Assembly: GCA_017856985.1 (NCBI GenBank)
Contig: JAFMEA010000022.1
Coordinates: 1-33,847 of the forward strand
Reading direction: 5' to 3'
DNA length: 33,847 nt
From: Planktomarina sp.
Lineage (GTDB): Bacteria > Pseudomonadota > Alphaproteobacteria > Rhodobacterales > Rhodobacteraceae
This document shows positions 17,576-26,406 of the stretch, piece after piece. The notes below the pieces were generated by a model, which worked only from the letters and a program-made list of their open reading frames with translations, was not told where the DNA came from and did not search any database. Every line of letters starts with the position of its first letter. Position 1 is the stretch's first letter. Made by a program: the position numbers and the translations under genes.

Positions 17576-19087
17576 ATGAAAAAACCCGTTGTTCTATGTA
17601 TTTTAGATGGATGGGGGCTGAGTAGCCTGACGTCAGGTAACGCCCCCGCGCTAGCTCATACTCCCACATTTGATCACTTGATGGATAATTATCCCAACTC
17701 AACCCTTATCACCCATGGACCAGATGTAGGATTACCTAAGGGGCAAATGGGGAATTCCGAAGTAGGACACACCAACATTGGTGCGGGCCGCGTCGTATCT
17801 ATGGATTTAGGCCAGATTGATTTAGCAATCGAAAATGAAAGTTTCTTTGAAAATATTAATATATTAGCTTTTACCAAAGCTTTATTGAAGTCTGGCGGGA
17901 CTGCCCACCTGCTAGGGCTAATCTCTGATGGTGGAGTGCATGGACACCTCAGCCACATGCTCGCAGCTACTAAAATGTTAACTGAGTTGGGCGTACCCGT
18001 TATCATTCATGCTATTGCCGATGGTAGAGACGTAAACCCAACCTCAGCAGGTGGATTCTTTGAACTACTTGAAAAAAATATACCACAGAGTGCTTCTATT
18101 GGTACTGTTACAGGCCGTTATTTTGCCCTGGATCGCGATAACCGTTGGGATCGGGTCCAAACTGCCTTTTCTGCTATTACAAATGCTACTGGACCAAAAT
18201 TTAAGAATGCTAAAGACATAATAACCCATAACTATGACGTGGGGCTAACTGATGAATTCTTTCCAGCCAGCGTAATCGGAGATTATGCAGGGCTTAGGCC
18301 GGAGGATGGATTATTTTGCCTAAACTTCAGAGCAGACCGAGCTCGTGAAATCCTCGCCGCAATTTGCCAACCAAATTTCACCAAATTTGACACAGGAAAC
18401 CGGCCCAAGTTGACAGCAAGATTAGGAATGGTCAGCTATTCTAACTCTCATGACGCGTATCTCGTGTCTGCTTTTCCAAAGCGCAAAATACTAAACACCT
18501 TGGGTTCATGGGTTGCAAAACATGACAAACTTCAATTGCGTCTGGCTGAAACTGAAAAGTACCCACATGTGACATTTTTCATGAATGGTGGCGTCGAAAC
18601 GCCAGAAAAGGGAGAAGATAGATTCATGCCACCCTCACCACAAGTCGCAACATATGACTTGCAACCTGAAATGTCAGAAACTGAGGTTACAAATAAATTT
18701 GTTGCAGCCATCAGTGCCGGGTATGATTTAATCATTACCAACTATGCTAATCCTGACATGGTCGGTCATACAGGTGACTTGGCAGCAACCATCACAGCCT
18801 GCGAAGCCGTAGACAAGGGCTTAGGCCGTGTAATTGAAGCTGTTAAAAAATCTGCTGGAGCAATGATAATAATTGCAGATCACGGAAATTGTGAAATGAT
18901 GATTGATCCAGAAACAGGTGGGCCACATACTGCGCACACCACAAATCTTGTACCCATAATTGCTGTTGGAACTACTCCGTACAATACAATCGCCAATGGC
19001 TGTTTAGCGGATGTAGCTCCAACATTGTTACAACTGATGAATTTACCATCACCACCTGAAATGACCGGTAAAACCCTACTGACATAA
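17576..19087 (+). CDS. gpmI: 2,3-bisphosphoglycerate-independent phosphoglycerate mutase
   Basis: A 503-residue Mn-dependent mutase interconverting 3- and 2-phosphoglycerate in glycolysis and gluconeogenesis. It begins KKPVVLCILDGWG with metal ligand Asp11; the phosphorylated Ser61 is in MGNSEVGHTNIGAG. The transferase half contains HAIADGRDVNPTS and TVTGRYFALDRDNRWDR; the second metal site is NYANPDMVGHTGD and IADHGNCE. The ATG at 17576 has AGGAG eight bases upstream; an in-frame TTG at 17507 is rejected because relatives start at the later position. 3-Phosphoglycerate is also the SerA substrate. In many alphaproteobacteria an EnvC-type M23 gene is found near ctpA; none is present here. Confidence 0.97.
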   Translation: MKKPVVLCILDGWGLSSLTSGNAPALAHTPTFDHLMDNYPNSTLITHGPDVGLPKGQMGNSEVGHTNIGAGRVVSMDLGQIDLAIENESFFENINILAFTKALLKSGGTAHLLGLISDGGVHGHLSHMLAATKMLTELGVPVIIHAIADGRDVNPTSAGGFFELLEKNIPQSASIGTVTGRYFALDRDNRWDRVQTAFSAITNATGPKFKNAKDIITHNYDVGLTDEFFPASVIGDYAGLRPEDGLFCLNFRADRAREILAAICQPNFTKFDTGNRPKLTARLGMVSYSNSHDAYLVSAFPKRKILNTLGSWVAKHDKLQLRLAETEKYPHVTFFMNGGVETPEKGEDRFMPPSPQVATYDLQPEMSETEVTNKFVAAISAGYDLIITNYANPDMVGHTGDLAATITACEAVDKGLGRVIEAVKKSAGAMIIIADHGNCEMMIDPETGGPHTAHTTNLVPIIAVGTTPYNTIANGCLADVAPTLLQLMNLPSPPEMTGKTLLT

Positions 19088-19300
19088 GTATCTATTGGCC
19101 AGAACTTGTTAACCTAGCCTGCTTTGTAAGATTGCTGTTTTTGATCACGTTGTTGGGATTGCAACAAAGATAATAGCTTGTATGTCTCACCCGTTGAACT
19201 ACGTTAATCAAATAAATGTGGTAATAAAATTAACGCACGTAACAAGTATCGACAGTGCGCAGATAGGTTTAAAGGTCAGCTTCAAAATAAGGATAAGAAG

Positions 19301-20632
19301 ATGAGAAAGTTTTTGATTGCAAGTGTACTTGGAATTTTATTTGGAGCGATTGTAACTCCACACTTGGCTGGGCCACTTCTAGCTCAAGAGACAGACCAGG
19401 CAAAAACCTATCAACAGCTGGAATTATTCGGTGACCTCTTTGATCGAATTCGTGCAGAATATGTTGAAGAGGTTGATGATGAGAAACTTATTGAGGCAGC
19501 AATCGATGGAATGCTTACGTCACTTGACCCACATTCCAGTTATCTCTCGCCAGAAGACGCAGCCGATATGCGAGTTCAAACACGTGGGGCGTTTGGTGGA
19601 CTTGGTATTGAGGTAACACAGGAAGAAGGTTTCGTAAAAGTTATAACACCAATTGACGACACTCCAGCAGCAGAAGCAGGTATGCAGCCCGGTGACTTCA
19701 TTACCCATGTGGACGGCGAAGGCCTACTCGGGCTAACATTGGACGAGGCGGTTCAACTGATGCGTGGCCCTGTTGGATCAGAGATTATAATCACCGTCGT
19801 GCGTGAAGGTGAACCCGAACCATTTGATGTAAGCATTATTCGCGATACAATTAAACTAACCGCTGTACGTAACAAATCAATCGGTCAAACTATCATAATG
19901 CGTATCAGTACCTTTAACGACCAGACCTATCCTAATTTGAAAGAAGGTATATCAAAGCAAATTGAGGAAGCAGGTGGTATATCTAACATCAATGGTTTTG
20001 TCGTGGATTTACGTAACAATCCAGGAGGATTGCTAAACCAAGCTATAAAAGTTTCTGACGCCTTTCTTGAGAAGGGAGAGATAGTCTCAACTAGAGGCCG
20101 CGATCCAGCGCAAGGTGATCGATGGAATGCACGTACTGGAGATTTAGCTCAAGGAAAACCAATCGTTGTTTTAATTAATGGGGGCTCCGCCTCAGCCTCA
20201 GAAATTGTTGCTGGAGCACTGCAGGACCACAGCCGAGCCATCGTTGTCGGTACAAAAAGCTTTGGCAAGGGTTCAGTGCAAACTCTAATGCCCTTGCCCG
20301 GTGATGGCGCAATGCGCCTGACGACTGCACGTTACTATACTCCGTCCGGGCGCTCCATCCAGGCACTTGGAGTATCACCAGATATCATAGTGGAACAACC
20401 ACGCCGCGCGCGACAGGAAGACGAACCTGAAGAAGACGAAAGAAAAATACGTACTGAAGCAGATTTAAGGGGATCACTCGATAATGATAGCCTCTCTGAA
20501 ATTGAAAGGGCACAAATAGAGGCCGAACGCACAGCCGCCGAAGAAGCTGCTAAGCTGCGTGAAGAGGATTTTCAATTGGCATACGCAATTGACCTCCTAA
20601 AAGGCCTTTCCGCCATTAAATCATCAAAATAA
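19301..20632 (+). CDS. ctpA: Carboxy-terminal processing peptidase (S41A)
   Basis: A 443-residue periplasmic serine protease that cleaves C-terminal tails of envelope proteins. An N-terminal signal peptide is seen (RKFLIASVLGILFGAIV, likely cut after about residue 28 at LLAQE). A PDZ domain covers about 93-180, with the family's LGIEV and GDFITHVDG. The catalytic pair is Ser296 (NGGSASASE) and Lys323 (SFGKGSVQ). The tail after residue 365 is charged and rich in Glu/Arg, likely helical. AAGGATAAG precedes the ATG. Its TAA is immediately followed by the rppH ATG with no gap, so the two are co-transcribed. Confidence 0.96.
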   Translation: MRKFLIASVLGILFGAIVTPHLAGPLLAQETDQAKTYQQLELFGDLFDRIRAEYVEEVDDEKLIEAAIDGMLTSLDPHSSYLSPEDAADMRVQTRGAFGGLGIEVTQEEGFVKVITPIDDTPAAEAGMQPGDFITHVDGEGLLGLTLDEAVQLMRGPVGSEIIITVVREGEPEPFDVSIIRDTIKLTAVRNKSIGQTIIMRISTFNDQTYPNLKEGISKQIEEAGGISNINGFVVDLRNNPGGLLNQAIKVSDAFLEKGEIVSTRGRDPAQGDRWNARTGDLAQGKPIVVLINGGSASASEIVAGALQDHSRAIVVGTKSFGKGSVQTLMPLPGDGAMRLTTARYYTPSGRSIQALGVSPDIIVEQPRRARQEDEPEEDERKIRTEADLRGSLDNDSLSEIERAQIEAERTAAEEAAKLREEDFQLAYAIDLLKGLSAIKSSK

Positions 20633-21118
20633 ATGTTGCACTCAACTAAAATAGAAAAATTACCTTATCGTCTCAATGTTGGCATTATGGTTGTTAACAA
20701 GGCAGGACATGTTTTTGTGGCGCAACGCCTAGACCACTACTCTGACGCCTGGCAAATGCCACAAGGTGGGATAGACCCTGATGAGGGAACTCAAGCTGCT
20801 GCTCTACGAGAATTGGAAGAAGAGACTGGGATTTCAGCCAATAAAGTAAAAATTATTGCTCAAAGTAAGGACTGGATTCCATACGAGTTGCCCGCTGAAT
20901 TAATTCCAAAGCTCTGGAATGGGAAATATCGTGGACAAAAACAAAAATGGTACTTAATGAAATTTTTAGGTGAAGATACAGATATTAATATCGAAACCTC
21001 TCATCCTGAATTTTCGGCCTGGAAGTGGATTGCGCCCAGAGAACTACCAGACGCAATTGTGCCATTTAAGCGCGATGTTTACATACGTATTTTAGAAGAA
21101 TTTCAGGATGATTTGTAA
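20633..21118 (+). CDS. rppH: RNA pyrophosphohydrolase RppH
   Basis: A 161-residue Nudix hydrolase that removes pyrophosphate from the 5' end of mRNAs (or hydrolyses dinucleoside polyphosphates), priming them for decay. The complete Nudix box lies at residues 45-67 (G-x5-E-x7-RELEEETGI). The N-terminal YRLNVGIMVVNKAGHVFVAQR and the YRGQKQKWYLMKF region after the box are typical of RppH/IalA-type proteins. It starts directly after the ctpA stop with no spacer, so its ribosome site is within ctpA. It converges on the phosphatase gene across 55 AT-rich bases with no obvious terminator. Confidence 0.95.
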   Translation: MLHSTKIEKLPYRLNVGIMVVNKAGHVFVAQRLDHYSDAWQMPQGGIDPDEGTQAAALRELEEETGISANKVKIIAQSKDWIPYELPAELIPKLWNGKYRGQKQKWYLMKFLGEDTDINIETSHPEFSAWKWIAPRELPDAIVPFKRDVYIRILEEFQDDL

Positions 21119-21173
21119 TCCCGAAATATATGGCCAAAACAGATTAACACTAATTGTCAAAAACTTAAAAAAT

Positions 21174-21905
21174 TTATTTTGTGGGTAGCAGCTGAACTCG
21201 GCCTTTTGGGTTCAAAGAGTAACACTTATTTTCTTCAAACACTGCGGCAGTAAGAGACTTTCCATACCCAGATCCACTGTCCAAGTTCACGCGGTTGGTA
21301 TAGTGCGTCGCCTGTTCAATAGGCGTATGTCCGTGAACAATTAACTTAGAGTATCGCCCCATGTAGTTGTGAAATTCTTCCCTTATCCATAAAAGATCCT
21401 CCTCACTTTGTTTCCTTAATTCTACTCCCGGCCTAACACCCGCATGGCAGAAAAAGATATCATCCGTCTCATAACTCAACTTACAATTAGCTAAAAATTT
21501 AAGGTGGCTGTCTGGTACTGCTGAACGGACAGCTGAGTGCAATGCATTCAGACGATACCTTTCAGAAAAATTAATGCCATAAGACATTAAAGTATTTTGC
21601 CCACCTAGCCTCTCATGTAACCAACTTAAATCAATAAAAAGGTTGGGATCAATGCGCGACGGTGTTTGTAAAAACCACTCAAACATCCGGTCGTGGTTAC
21701 CTTTAAGAAAAACCCAGTTTCGGCCAAGTTTGTGACCGCTGATAAGTAAGTCCAATACGTTACTGCTGTCTGGACCACGGTCTACATAGTCTCCAAGAAA
21801 AACAGTTAGAGCATCTGTTCCACCATCTGCTTCAACTAGGTCCAAAGCATGCTCAAGCATGCCTAATTCTCCGTGGATATCACCAATCGCATAGATAGCG
21901 CTCAT
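21174..21905 (-). CDS. PPP-family metallophosphoesterase (Ser/Thr phosphatase-like)
   Basis: A 243-residue calcineurin-like phosphoesterase of the PPP type. All metal motifs are present: GDIHG (8-12), GDYVDRG (38-44), GNHDR (69-73), FCHAGVRPG and VHGHTPI. Bacterial relatives dephosphorylate phosphoproteins or split diadenosine tetraphosphate; which one applies here cannot be told. Its ATG overlaps the last codons of serA by four bases (ATGA), so it is translationally coupled to serine synthesis. It is the last gene of the serC-serA unit. The protein has no signal peptide, so it is cytoplasmic. Confidence 0.9.
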   Translation of the reverse strand: MSAIYAIGDIHGELGMLEHALDLVEADGGTDALTVFLGDYVDRGPDSSNVLDLLISGHKLGRNWVFLKGNHDRMFEWFLQTPSRIDPNLFIDLSWLHERLGGQNTLMSYGINFSERYRLNALHSAVRSAVPDSHLKFLANCKLSYETDDIFFCHAGVRPGVELRKQSEEDLLWIREEFHNYMGRYSKLIVHGHTPIEQATHYTNRVNLDSGSGYGKSLTAAVFEENKCYSLNPKGRVQLLPTK

Positions 21906-23497
21906 GAAACGTCAAACTCCAGTCGACTTACTTGGCTAAATTTACCAGTAGCGGTTAAATCAGCAAGTACATTATCTTTAATAGCCTCATCTACATTTAA
22001 TAAAGCTATTGCCTCACCACCGGCATCAGCACGACCCAAAGTAAAGTTAGCAATATTGACACCATTTCGCCCCATAATTGATCCTAAAAGGCCTATTATC
22101 CCAGGTACATCAGTATTGGTCGTATAAAGCATATGGCTGCCTATCTCCGCGTCAACATTAATACCTTTGATCTGAATAAAGCGGGGCTTTCTGTCACTAA
22201 ATACTGTGCCAGCAACCGAACGTTCACGTTTTGAAGTTACGACAGTAACCTTGATATATGCATCAAATACACCTGATTTATTTTGATTGGTTGTGCTAAT
22301 TTGGATGCCTCGCTCAAGAGCTATAACCGGTGCACTCACCATATTTACATCAGGGTTTCCAGATTTCATAATTCCCGCAACAACTCCACAATTTAGAGCT
22401 TCTAGGTTCATGCTAGAAACAGCACCATCATATAAAATATTTATCGCTTTTATAGGCTCATGGGTCATCTGGCCAATAAATGAGCCTAAAAAACCCACAA
22501 GTTGAAGCCAAGGACCCATAACCTTAGCCTCTTCAGCCGTCACAGATGGCATGTTTAAGGCGTTTGACACCGCTCCCGTGAGCAAATAATCAGAGACCTG
22601 CTCTGCAACTTGAATAGCAACGTTTTCTTGTGCTTCTGTGGTTGCCGCACCTAAGTGGGGCGTACATACGACATTTGGCAAATTAAATAGAGGACTGTTG
22701 GTTGCAGGTTCGGTTTCGAATACATCAAAAGCAGCACCAGCAACATGGCCAGACTTTAAGGCAAGTGCTAATGCCTTTTCATCTACCAATCCACCTCGTG
22801 CACAATTAATAATCCGAACACCAGGTTTCATTCTCGCTATCGCTTCTACATTAATGATATTGGTCGTTTGCTCAGTTTTTGGTACGTGAAGTGAAATAAA
22901 ATCAGCGCGTTCAAGCAACTCATCCAGCTCTACTTTCTTAATACCCAGTTTTTCAGCTCGGTCTTCAGACAAGAATGGATCATAGGCAACAACCTTCATC
23001 TTTAAAGCAACAGCGCGTTCACAAACGATGCCACCAATATTACCCGCCCCTATCACACCCAAAGTTTTACTAGTTAACTCCACGCCCATAAACTTAGTTT
23101 TTTCCCATTTTCCTGCATGAGTTGACGCACTGGCCTCAGGGATCTGCCTAGCCACAGCAAACATCATCGCTATGGCATGTTCAGCTGTTGTAATCATATT
23201 TCCAAACGGCGTGTTCATCACAATCACACCCTTTTTTGATGCAGCAACACGGTCAATATTGTCTACGCCAATACCCGCCCGCCCGATTACTTTCAGATTG
23301 GTAGCCGCATTAATAATTTTTTCTGTAGCCTTTGTGGCCGACCGAACAACCAGACCATCATATTGATTAATTACAGACAGTAATTTGTCCTTATCTTTTC
23401 CCAAATTGGGTTCGAAATCCACTTCAATGCCTCGATCACGGAAAATCTGGACAGCAGTTTCAGAAAGTTTATCGGATACTAACACTTTTGGGGTCAT
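21902..23497 (-). CDS. serA: D-3-phosphoglycerate dehydrogenase
   Basis: A 531-residue NAD-dependent dehydrogenase that opens the phosphorylated serine pathway by oxidising 3-phosphoglycerate. The Rossmann loop is GAGNIG (150-155). Catalytic residues are Arg234 (NCARGG), Glu263 (ETEP) and His281 (TPHLGAA). This is the long type, with an intervening allosteric-substrate-binding domain (about 320-450) and a C-terminal ACT domain (about 455-531, HMLYTTNTDVPGIIGLLGSIMG) that normally binds serine for feedback inhibition. The ATG at 23497 has AAGGAG seven bases upstream. It lies 47 bp downstream of serC and overlaps the phosphatase gene. Confidence 0.98.
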   Translation of the reverse strand: MTPKVLVSDKLSETAVQIFRDRGIEVDFEPNLGKDKDKLLSVINQYDGLVVRSATKATEKIINAATNLKVIGRAGIGVDNIDRVAASKKGVIVMNTPFGNMITTAEHAIAMMFAVARQIPEASASTHAGKWEKTKFMGVELTSKTLGVIGAGNIGGIVCERAVALKMKVVAYDPFLSEDRAEKLGIKKVELDELLERADFISLHVPKTEQTTNIINVEAIARMKPGVRIINCARGGLVDEKALALALKSGHVAGAAFDVFETEPATNSPLFNLPNVVCTPHLGAATTEAQENVAIQVAEQVSDYLLTGAVSNALNMPSVTAEEAKVMGPWLQLVGFLGSFIGQMTHEPIKAINILYDGAVSSMNLEALNCGVVAGIMKSGNPDVNMVSAPVIALERGIQISTTNQNKSGVFDAYIKVTVVTSKRERSVAGTVFSDRKPRFIQIKGINVDAEIGSHMLYTTNTDVPGIIGLLGSIMGRNGVNIANFTLGRADAGGEAIALLNVDEAIKDNVLADLTATGKFSQVSRLEFDVS

Positions 23498-23544
23498 TCT
23501 TACGCTCCTTATGGATATATTTTTCTGAGTGAGGCAGAAAGAAA

Positions 23545-24687
23545 TTACTGCAAATTCAATTCAGTTTGGTAGGCCCACTCCAGCCAAGGCAACATAGTTT
23601 TAATATTTATAGTCTCAACCGTGGCACCACACCAAATTCGTAAGCCAGCAGGCGCGTCACGATAGGAACCGACATCAAAAGCGGCTCCTTCCATTTCCAG
23701 CCGTTTAGCGACAGCTTTCGCAAATGCAGACGGATCTTTGATGCTAGAATCAGTAAATTTTAAACAAACCGAGGTGACAGATCGTGTTTTGGAATCAACA
23801 GCCAAATTATCAATCCAATCACGGACATCACAAAAATCCCAAATAGCTTGTGCATTGGCTTGAGCACGAGCTATCAAACCCTTCAGACCGCCCACGGAAA
23901 CTGCCCAATCAAGGGCAAACAGGTAATCTTCTACACAAAGCATCGACGGCGTGTTGATAGTCGCACCAGTAAAAATATCACCAATTAATTTACCACCTTT
24001 TGTAAGGCGGAAAATTTTTGGTATTGGCCAATCTGGGGTATAGCTTTCCAACCGGGCTACCGCCCTCGGCGAGAGTATCAACACCCCGTGCGCAGCCTCG
24101 CCCCCAAGTACTTTTTGCCAGCTAAAAGTAGTTATATCCAGCTTATTCCAAGGCAGGTCTACCGCGAAAGCAGCCGAAGTGGCGTCACAGAACGTCAATC
24201 CAACACGATCTACGGGAATGGCATCGCCGGAAGCTAAACAAACACCGGAAGTCGTGCCATTCCAGGTGAAACAAACATCACCAGCGAAGTTTAAACGAGA
24301 CATATCAAAAATTTCACCGTAAGGTGCAATATGCTCAGAAGCATCAATCTTCAACTGTTTGACTACGTCGCTGACCCACCCCACGCCAAAGCTTTCCCAA
24401 GCAACCATCTGCACAGGACGCTCTCCAAGCATACTCCACATGGCCATCTCAAAAGCACCGGTATCAGACGCAGGCACAATACCAATTTTATAATCTTCTG
24501 GAATATTCAAAACATGACGCGTTTGAGAAATGGCATCTGCCAACTTCTCCTTACCACCGGCAGCACGATGCGAACGGCCAAGCCACGCATCATCTAATGA
24601 AGAACATGCCCATGTGGGGGGTTTGGCACAAGGGCCAGAAGAAAAACGCGGGTTTTCCGGCCGCGACGCCGGTTTATTAATAGCCAC
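23545..24687 (-). CDS. serC: Phosphoserine aminotransferase
   Basis: A 380-residue PLP-dependent transaminase making 3-phosphoserine from 3-phosphohydroxypyruvate and glutamate; it also acts in pyridoxal phosphate synthesis in some bacteria. The PLP lysine is Lys192 (SWQKVLGGEAAHG), and the preceding CDATSAAFAVDLP is the cofactor-binding strand. The N-terminus RPENPRFSSGPCAKPP is characteristic of the alphaproteobacterial subgroup. The start is GTG at 24687 with AGAGGA upstream. The leader just before it can fold into hairpins (see separate entry). It heads the serC-serA-phosphatase unit. Confidence 0.97.
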   Translation of the reverse strand: MAINKPASRPENPRFSSGPCAKPPTWACSSLDDAWLGRSHRAAGGKEKLADAISQTRHVLNIPEDYKIGIVPASDTGAFEMAMWSMLGERPVQMVAWESFGVGWVSDVVKQLKIDASEHIAPYGEIFDMSRLNFAGDVCFTWNGTTSGVCLASGDAIPVDRVGLTFCDATSAAFAVDLPWNKLDITTFSWQKVLGGEAAHGVLILSPRAVARLESYTPDWPIPKIFRLTKGGKLIGDIFTGATINTPSMLCVEDYLFALDWAVSVGGLKGLIARAQANAQAIWDFCDVRDWIDNLAVDSKTRSVTSVCLKFTDSSIKDPSAFAKAVAKRLEMEGAAFDVGSYRDAPAGLRIWCGATVETINIKTMLPWLEWAYQTELNLQ

Positions 24688-24745
24688 TGATGCTATCCTC
24701 TCAGATATATGCCCTTCGTTGGGGAAGGGTGTCCCACGTCACCTC
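24688..24745 (-). promoter_or_regulatory. Structured leader of serC (candidate serC RNA motif)
   Basis: Read on the minus strand, the 58 bases before serC contain GGTG (24743-24740) and CACC, which can pair around ACGTGGGA. Next comes a hairpin CCCTTC (24729-24724) / GAAGGG (24717-24712) with loop CCCAAC, followed by the AGAGGA ribosome site. TGGGA in the first loop could instead pair with TCCCCA of the second hairpin, so two mutually exclusive folds exist. A conserved cis-regulatory serC RNA motif is described upstream of alphaproteobacterial serC. I assign this leader to it by position and layout, not by alignment. Confidence 0.45.
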
Positions 24746-24887
24746 TATTTTCAAATTTGAGTGGTAACAACATAGAAAGCTACTCTTTTGCTAAAAACTG
24801 TGGAGTTAATAGGTTACTTGTTTAGTTCATCGGAAACCTTAGGACCTGATCGCTTTTGAGCGTCAACTTAGAACCAGATAAACCAAT

Positions 24888-25389
24888 CTATGGGTAAGCC
24901 GCGCGTAATTGATCCACTTTGGCCTCCGTAACATCACCCTTGATCAGGCTGTGCACAGTACCATCAGGGTCAACTAAAGCGACGTATATTTCCGACCGAC
25001 CATCAATACCTAAAGAACGGTTAAAAGCGTTTAGGCTAGAGTAAACTGTGATAGTCTTTGCCCACATACCAATTGATGTAATTCCAGACCGCATTCCCTT
25101 GTCAACGAATAACCGGAAGAAAGCCGCGCCGCGCCCCAGAACGGGCAACCCAACCCAAGCAAGACCACCACTCTCACGCTAGGCCCAAACGTCCAACCCT
25201 GGCATTAATACTCGGCTGTCGGTTTATCTTACACGCAATAAAAACAATAGTTGGAATTCCAGAGAAATCCGCAGGTAGGTTTAAGATTCTACTATTGAGA
25301 TTATCAGCTGTAAGATTTGGAAAAACAACATCTGTTTGCGCTGTTGTGGACAGAACCATCATCGCAAGTACAACTAAAGTTCGCATCAT
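24888..25389 (-). pseudogene. Secreted thioredoxin-like hypothetical protein, frameshifted
   Basis: A gene of about 165 codons broken by one base. From the ATG at 25389 it encodes a signal peptide (MMRTLVVLAMMVLSTTAQT) and FPNLTADNLNSRILNLPADFSGIPTIVFIAC, then runs into TGA at about 25176-25174. The continuation is in another frame: RESGGLAWVGLPVLGRGAAFFRLFVDKGMRSGITS to the stop at 24888. The two halves join within about ten bases of 25170 with no homopolymer there. The strand pattern (Phe-Pro...LNGR-like...IVFIA) resembles thioredoxin-fold or ATP10-like proteins, but the redox cysteines are missing, so this is only a resemblance. It sits between serC (same strand) and divergent serB. Confidence 0.65.
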
Positions 25390-25507
25390 GATTTTATCGC
25401 TCTTAGATAGATTTTTTATTGCTTGTTCGGCCTCATCAAAACATTGGATCACTTGTAACTTACCAGAATTTTTGTCAAATCAGATTAAATTCGTGAAAGG
25501 CATCTCC

Positions 25508-26395
25508 ATGTTTATTGCAACTTTGCTCTGCAAACCAGGCATGAAGGCACTGATACCCTCGCTCACACAATCTCTGATGAGCGCTTGGGGAGGGCGTAAT
25601 TTGATCTGGCTCGCAGCGATGGAAGCTGTTGAGTTTGAACTCCTGGCCACACCTAAAAACCTTTGGAAAGTCTGGGCGGACATGCAAGAGCTGGGTGTTG
25701 ACTTAATAGTCCAACCCAAAGCTGGACGCCAAAAGAAAATGCTTTTAGCTGACATGGACAGCACAATGATAGAACAAGAATGCATTGATGAGTTAGCCAA
25801 AGAAGCAGGCGTTGGTGCAAGGGTTTCAGACATCACTGCTCGCGCGATGAATGGTGAGCTGGAATTTGAGCAAGCGCTTCGTGAACGTGTCGGGCTACTA
25901 AAAGGTTTAACTAAAAAGATCATCACGCAAGTCTATCAAAAAAAGATTACCTTTACGCCTGGTGGAGAAGTTCTTGTGGCGACAATGCGCGCCCGTAAAG
26001 GATATACCGCATTGGTGAGCGGAGGATTTACTGATTTTACAAGGCTCGTAGCAGCTAAACTGGAATTTAACGAGCATCGTGCCAACACCCTATTGTATAC
26101 AAACGGAGCCTTGAACGGCCAAATAGGAACTCCAATTTTGGGGCGTAAAGCGAAAGTCACCGCCCTACACGAAATTACAGTAGCCCAAGGCCTAAACACA
26201 GATGATGTTCTAGCCGTGGGTGACGGTGCAAATGATCTAGGCATGTTGCAGTCGGCTGGAACAGGCGTTGCATTGCACGCAAAACCTACTGTTCAGAGCC
26301 AAGTATCAGTAAGGGTAAACCATGGTGATTTGACTGCGCTGTTGTATCTTCAGGGTTACTTAAAATCAGAATTTGTAATCCCGCATAAAGCCTAA
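25508..26395 (+). CDS. serB: Phosphoserine phosphatase
   Basis: A 295-residue HAD phosphatase performing the last step of serine synthesis, hydrolysis of 3-phosphoserine. Motif I is Asp82-Met-Asp84-Ser-Thr, motif II is SGGF (171-174), the motif III lysine is about Lys216 (RKAKV), and motif IV is GDGAND with Asp239 and Asp243. The cap domain follows motif I (ECIDELAKEAGVGARVSDITARAMNGELEF). The N-terminal 75 residues form the variable region seen in long SerB proteins. The ATG at 25508 is chosen because relatives start there; the frame is open 71 codons further upstream, but that stretch overlaps the divergent broken gene. It ends 11 bp from the convergent asparaginase gene. Confidence 0.96.
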   Translation: MFIATLLCKPGMKALIPSLTQSLMSAWGGRNLIWLAAMEAVEFELLATPKNLWKVWADMQELGVDLIVQPKAGRQKKMLLADMDSTMIEQECIDELAKEAGVGARVSDITARAMNGELEFEQALRERVGLLKGLTKKIITQVYQKKITFTPGGEVLVATMRARKGYTALVSGGFTDFTRLVAAKLEFNEHRANTLLYTNGALNGQIGTPILGRKAKVTALHEITVAQGLNTDDVLAVGDGANDLGMLQSAGTGVALHAKPTVQSQVSVRVNHGDLTALLYLQGYLKSEFVIPHKA

Positions 26396-26406
26396 GAAAC
26401 GGCGTT

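Noticed and set aside
25295-25507. A 71-codon extension of serB upstream of its ATG.
   Set aside because: It overlaps the divergent broken gene and has no SerB-like sequence.
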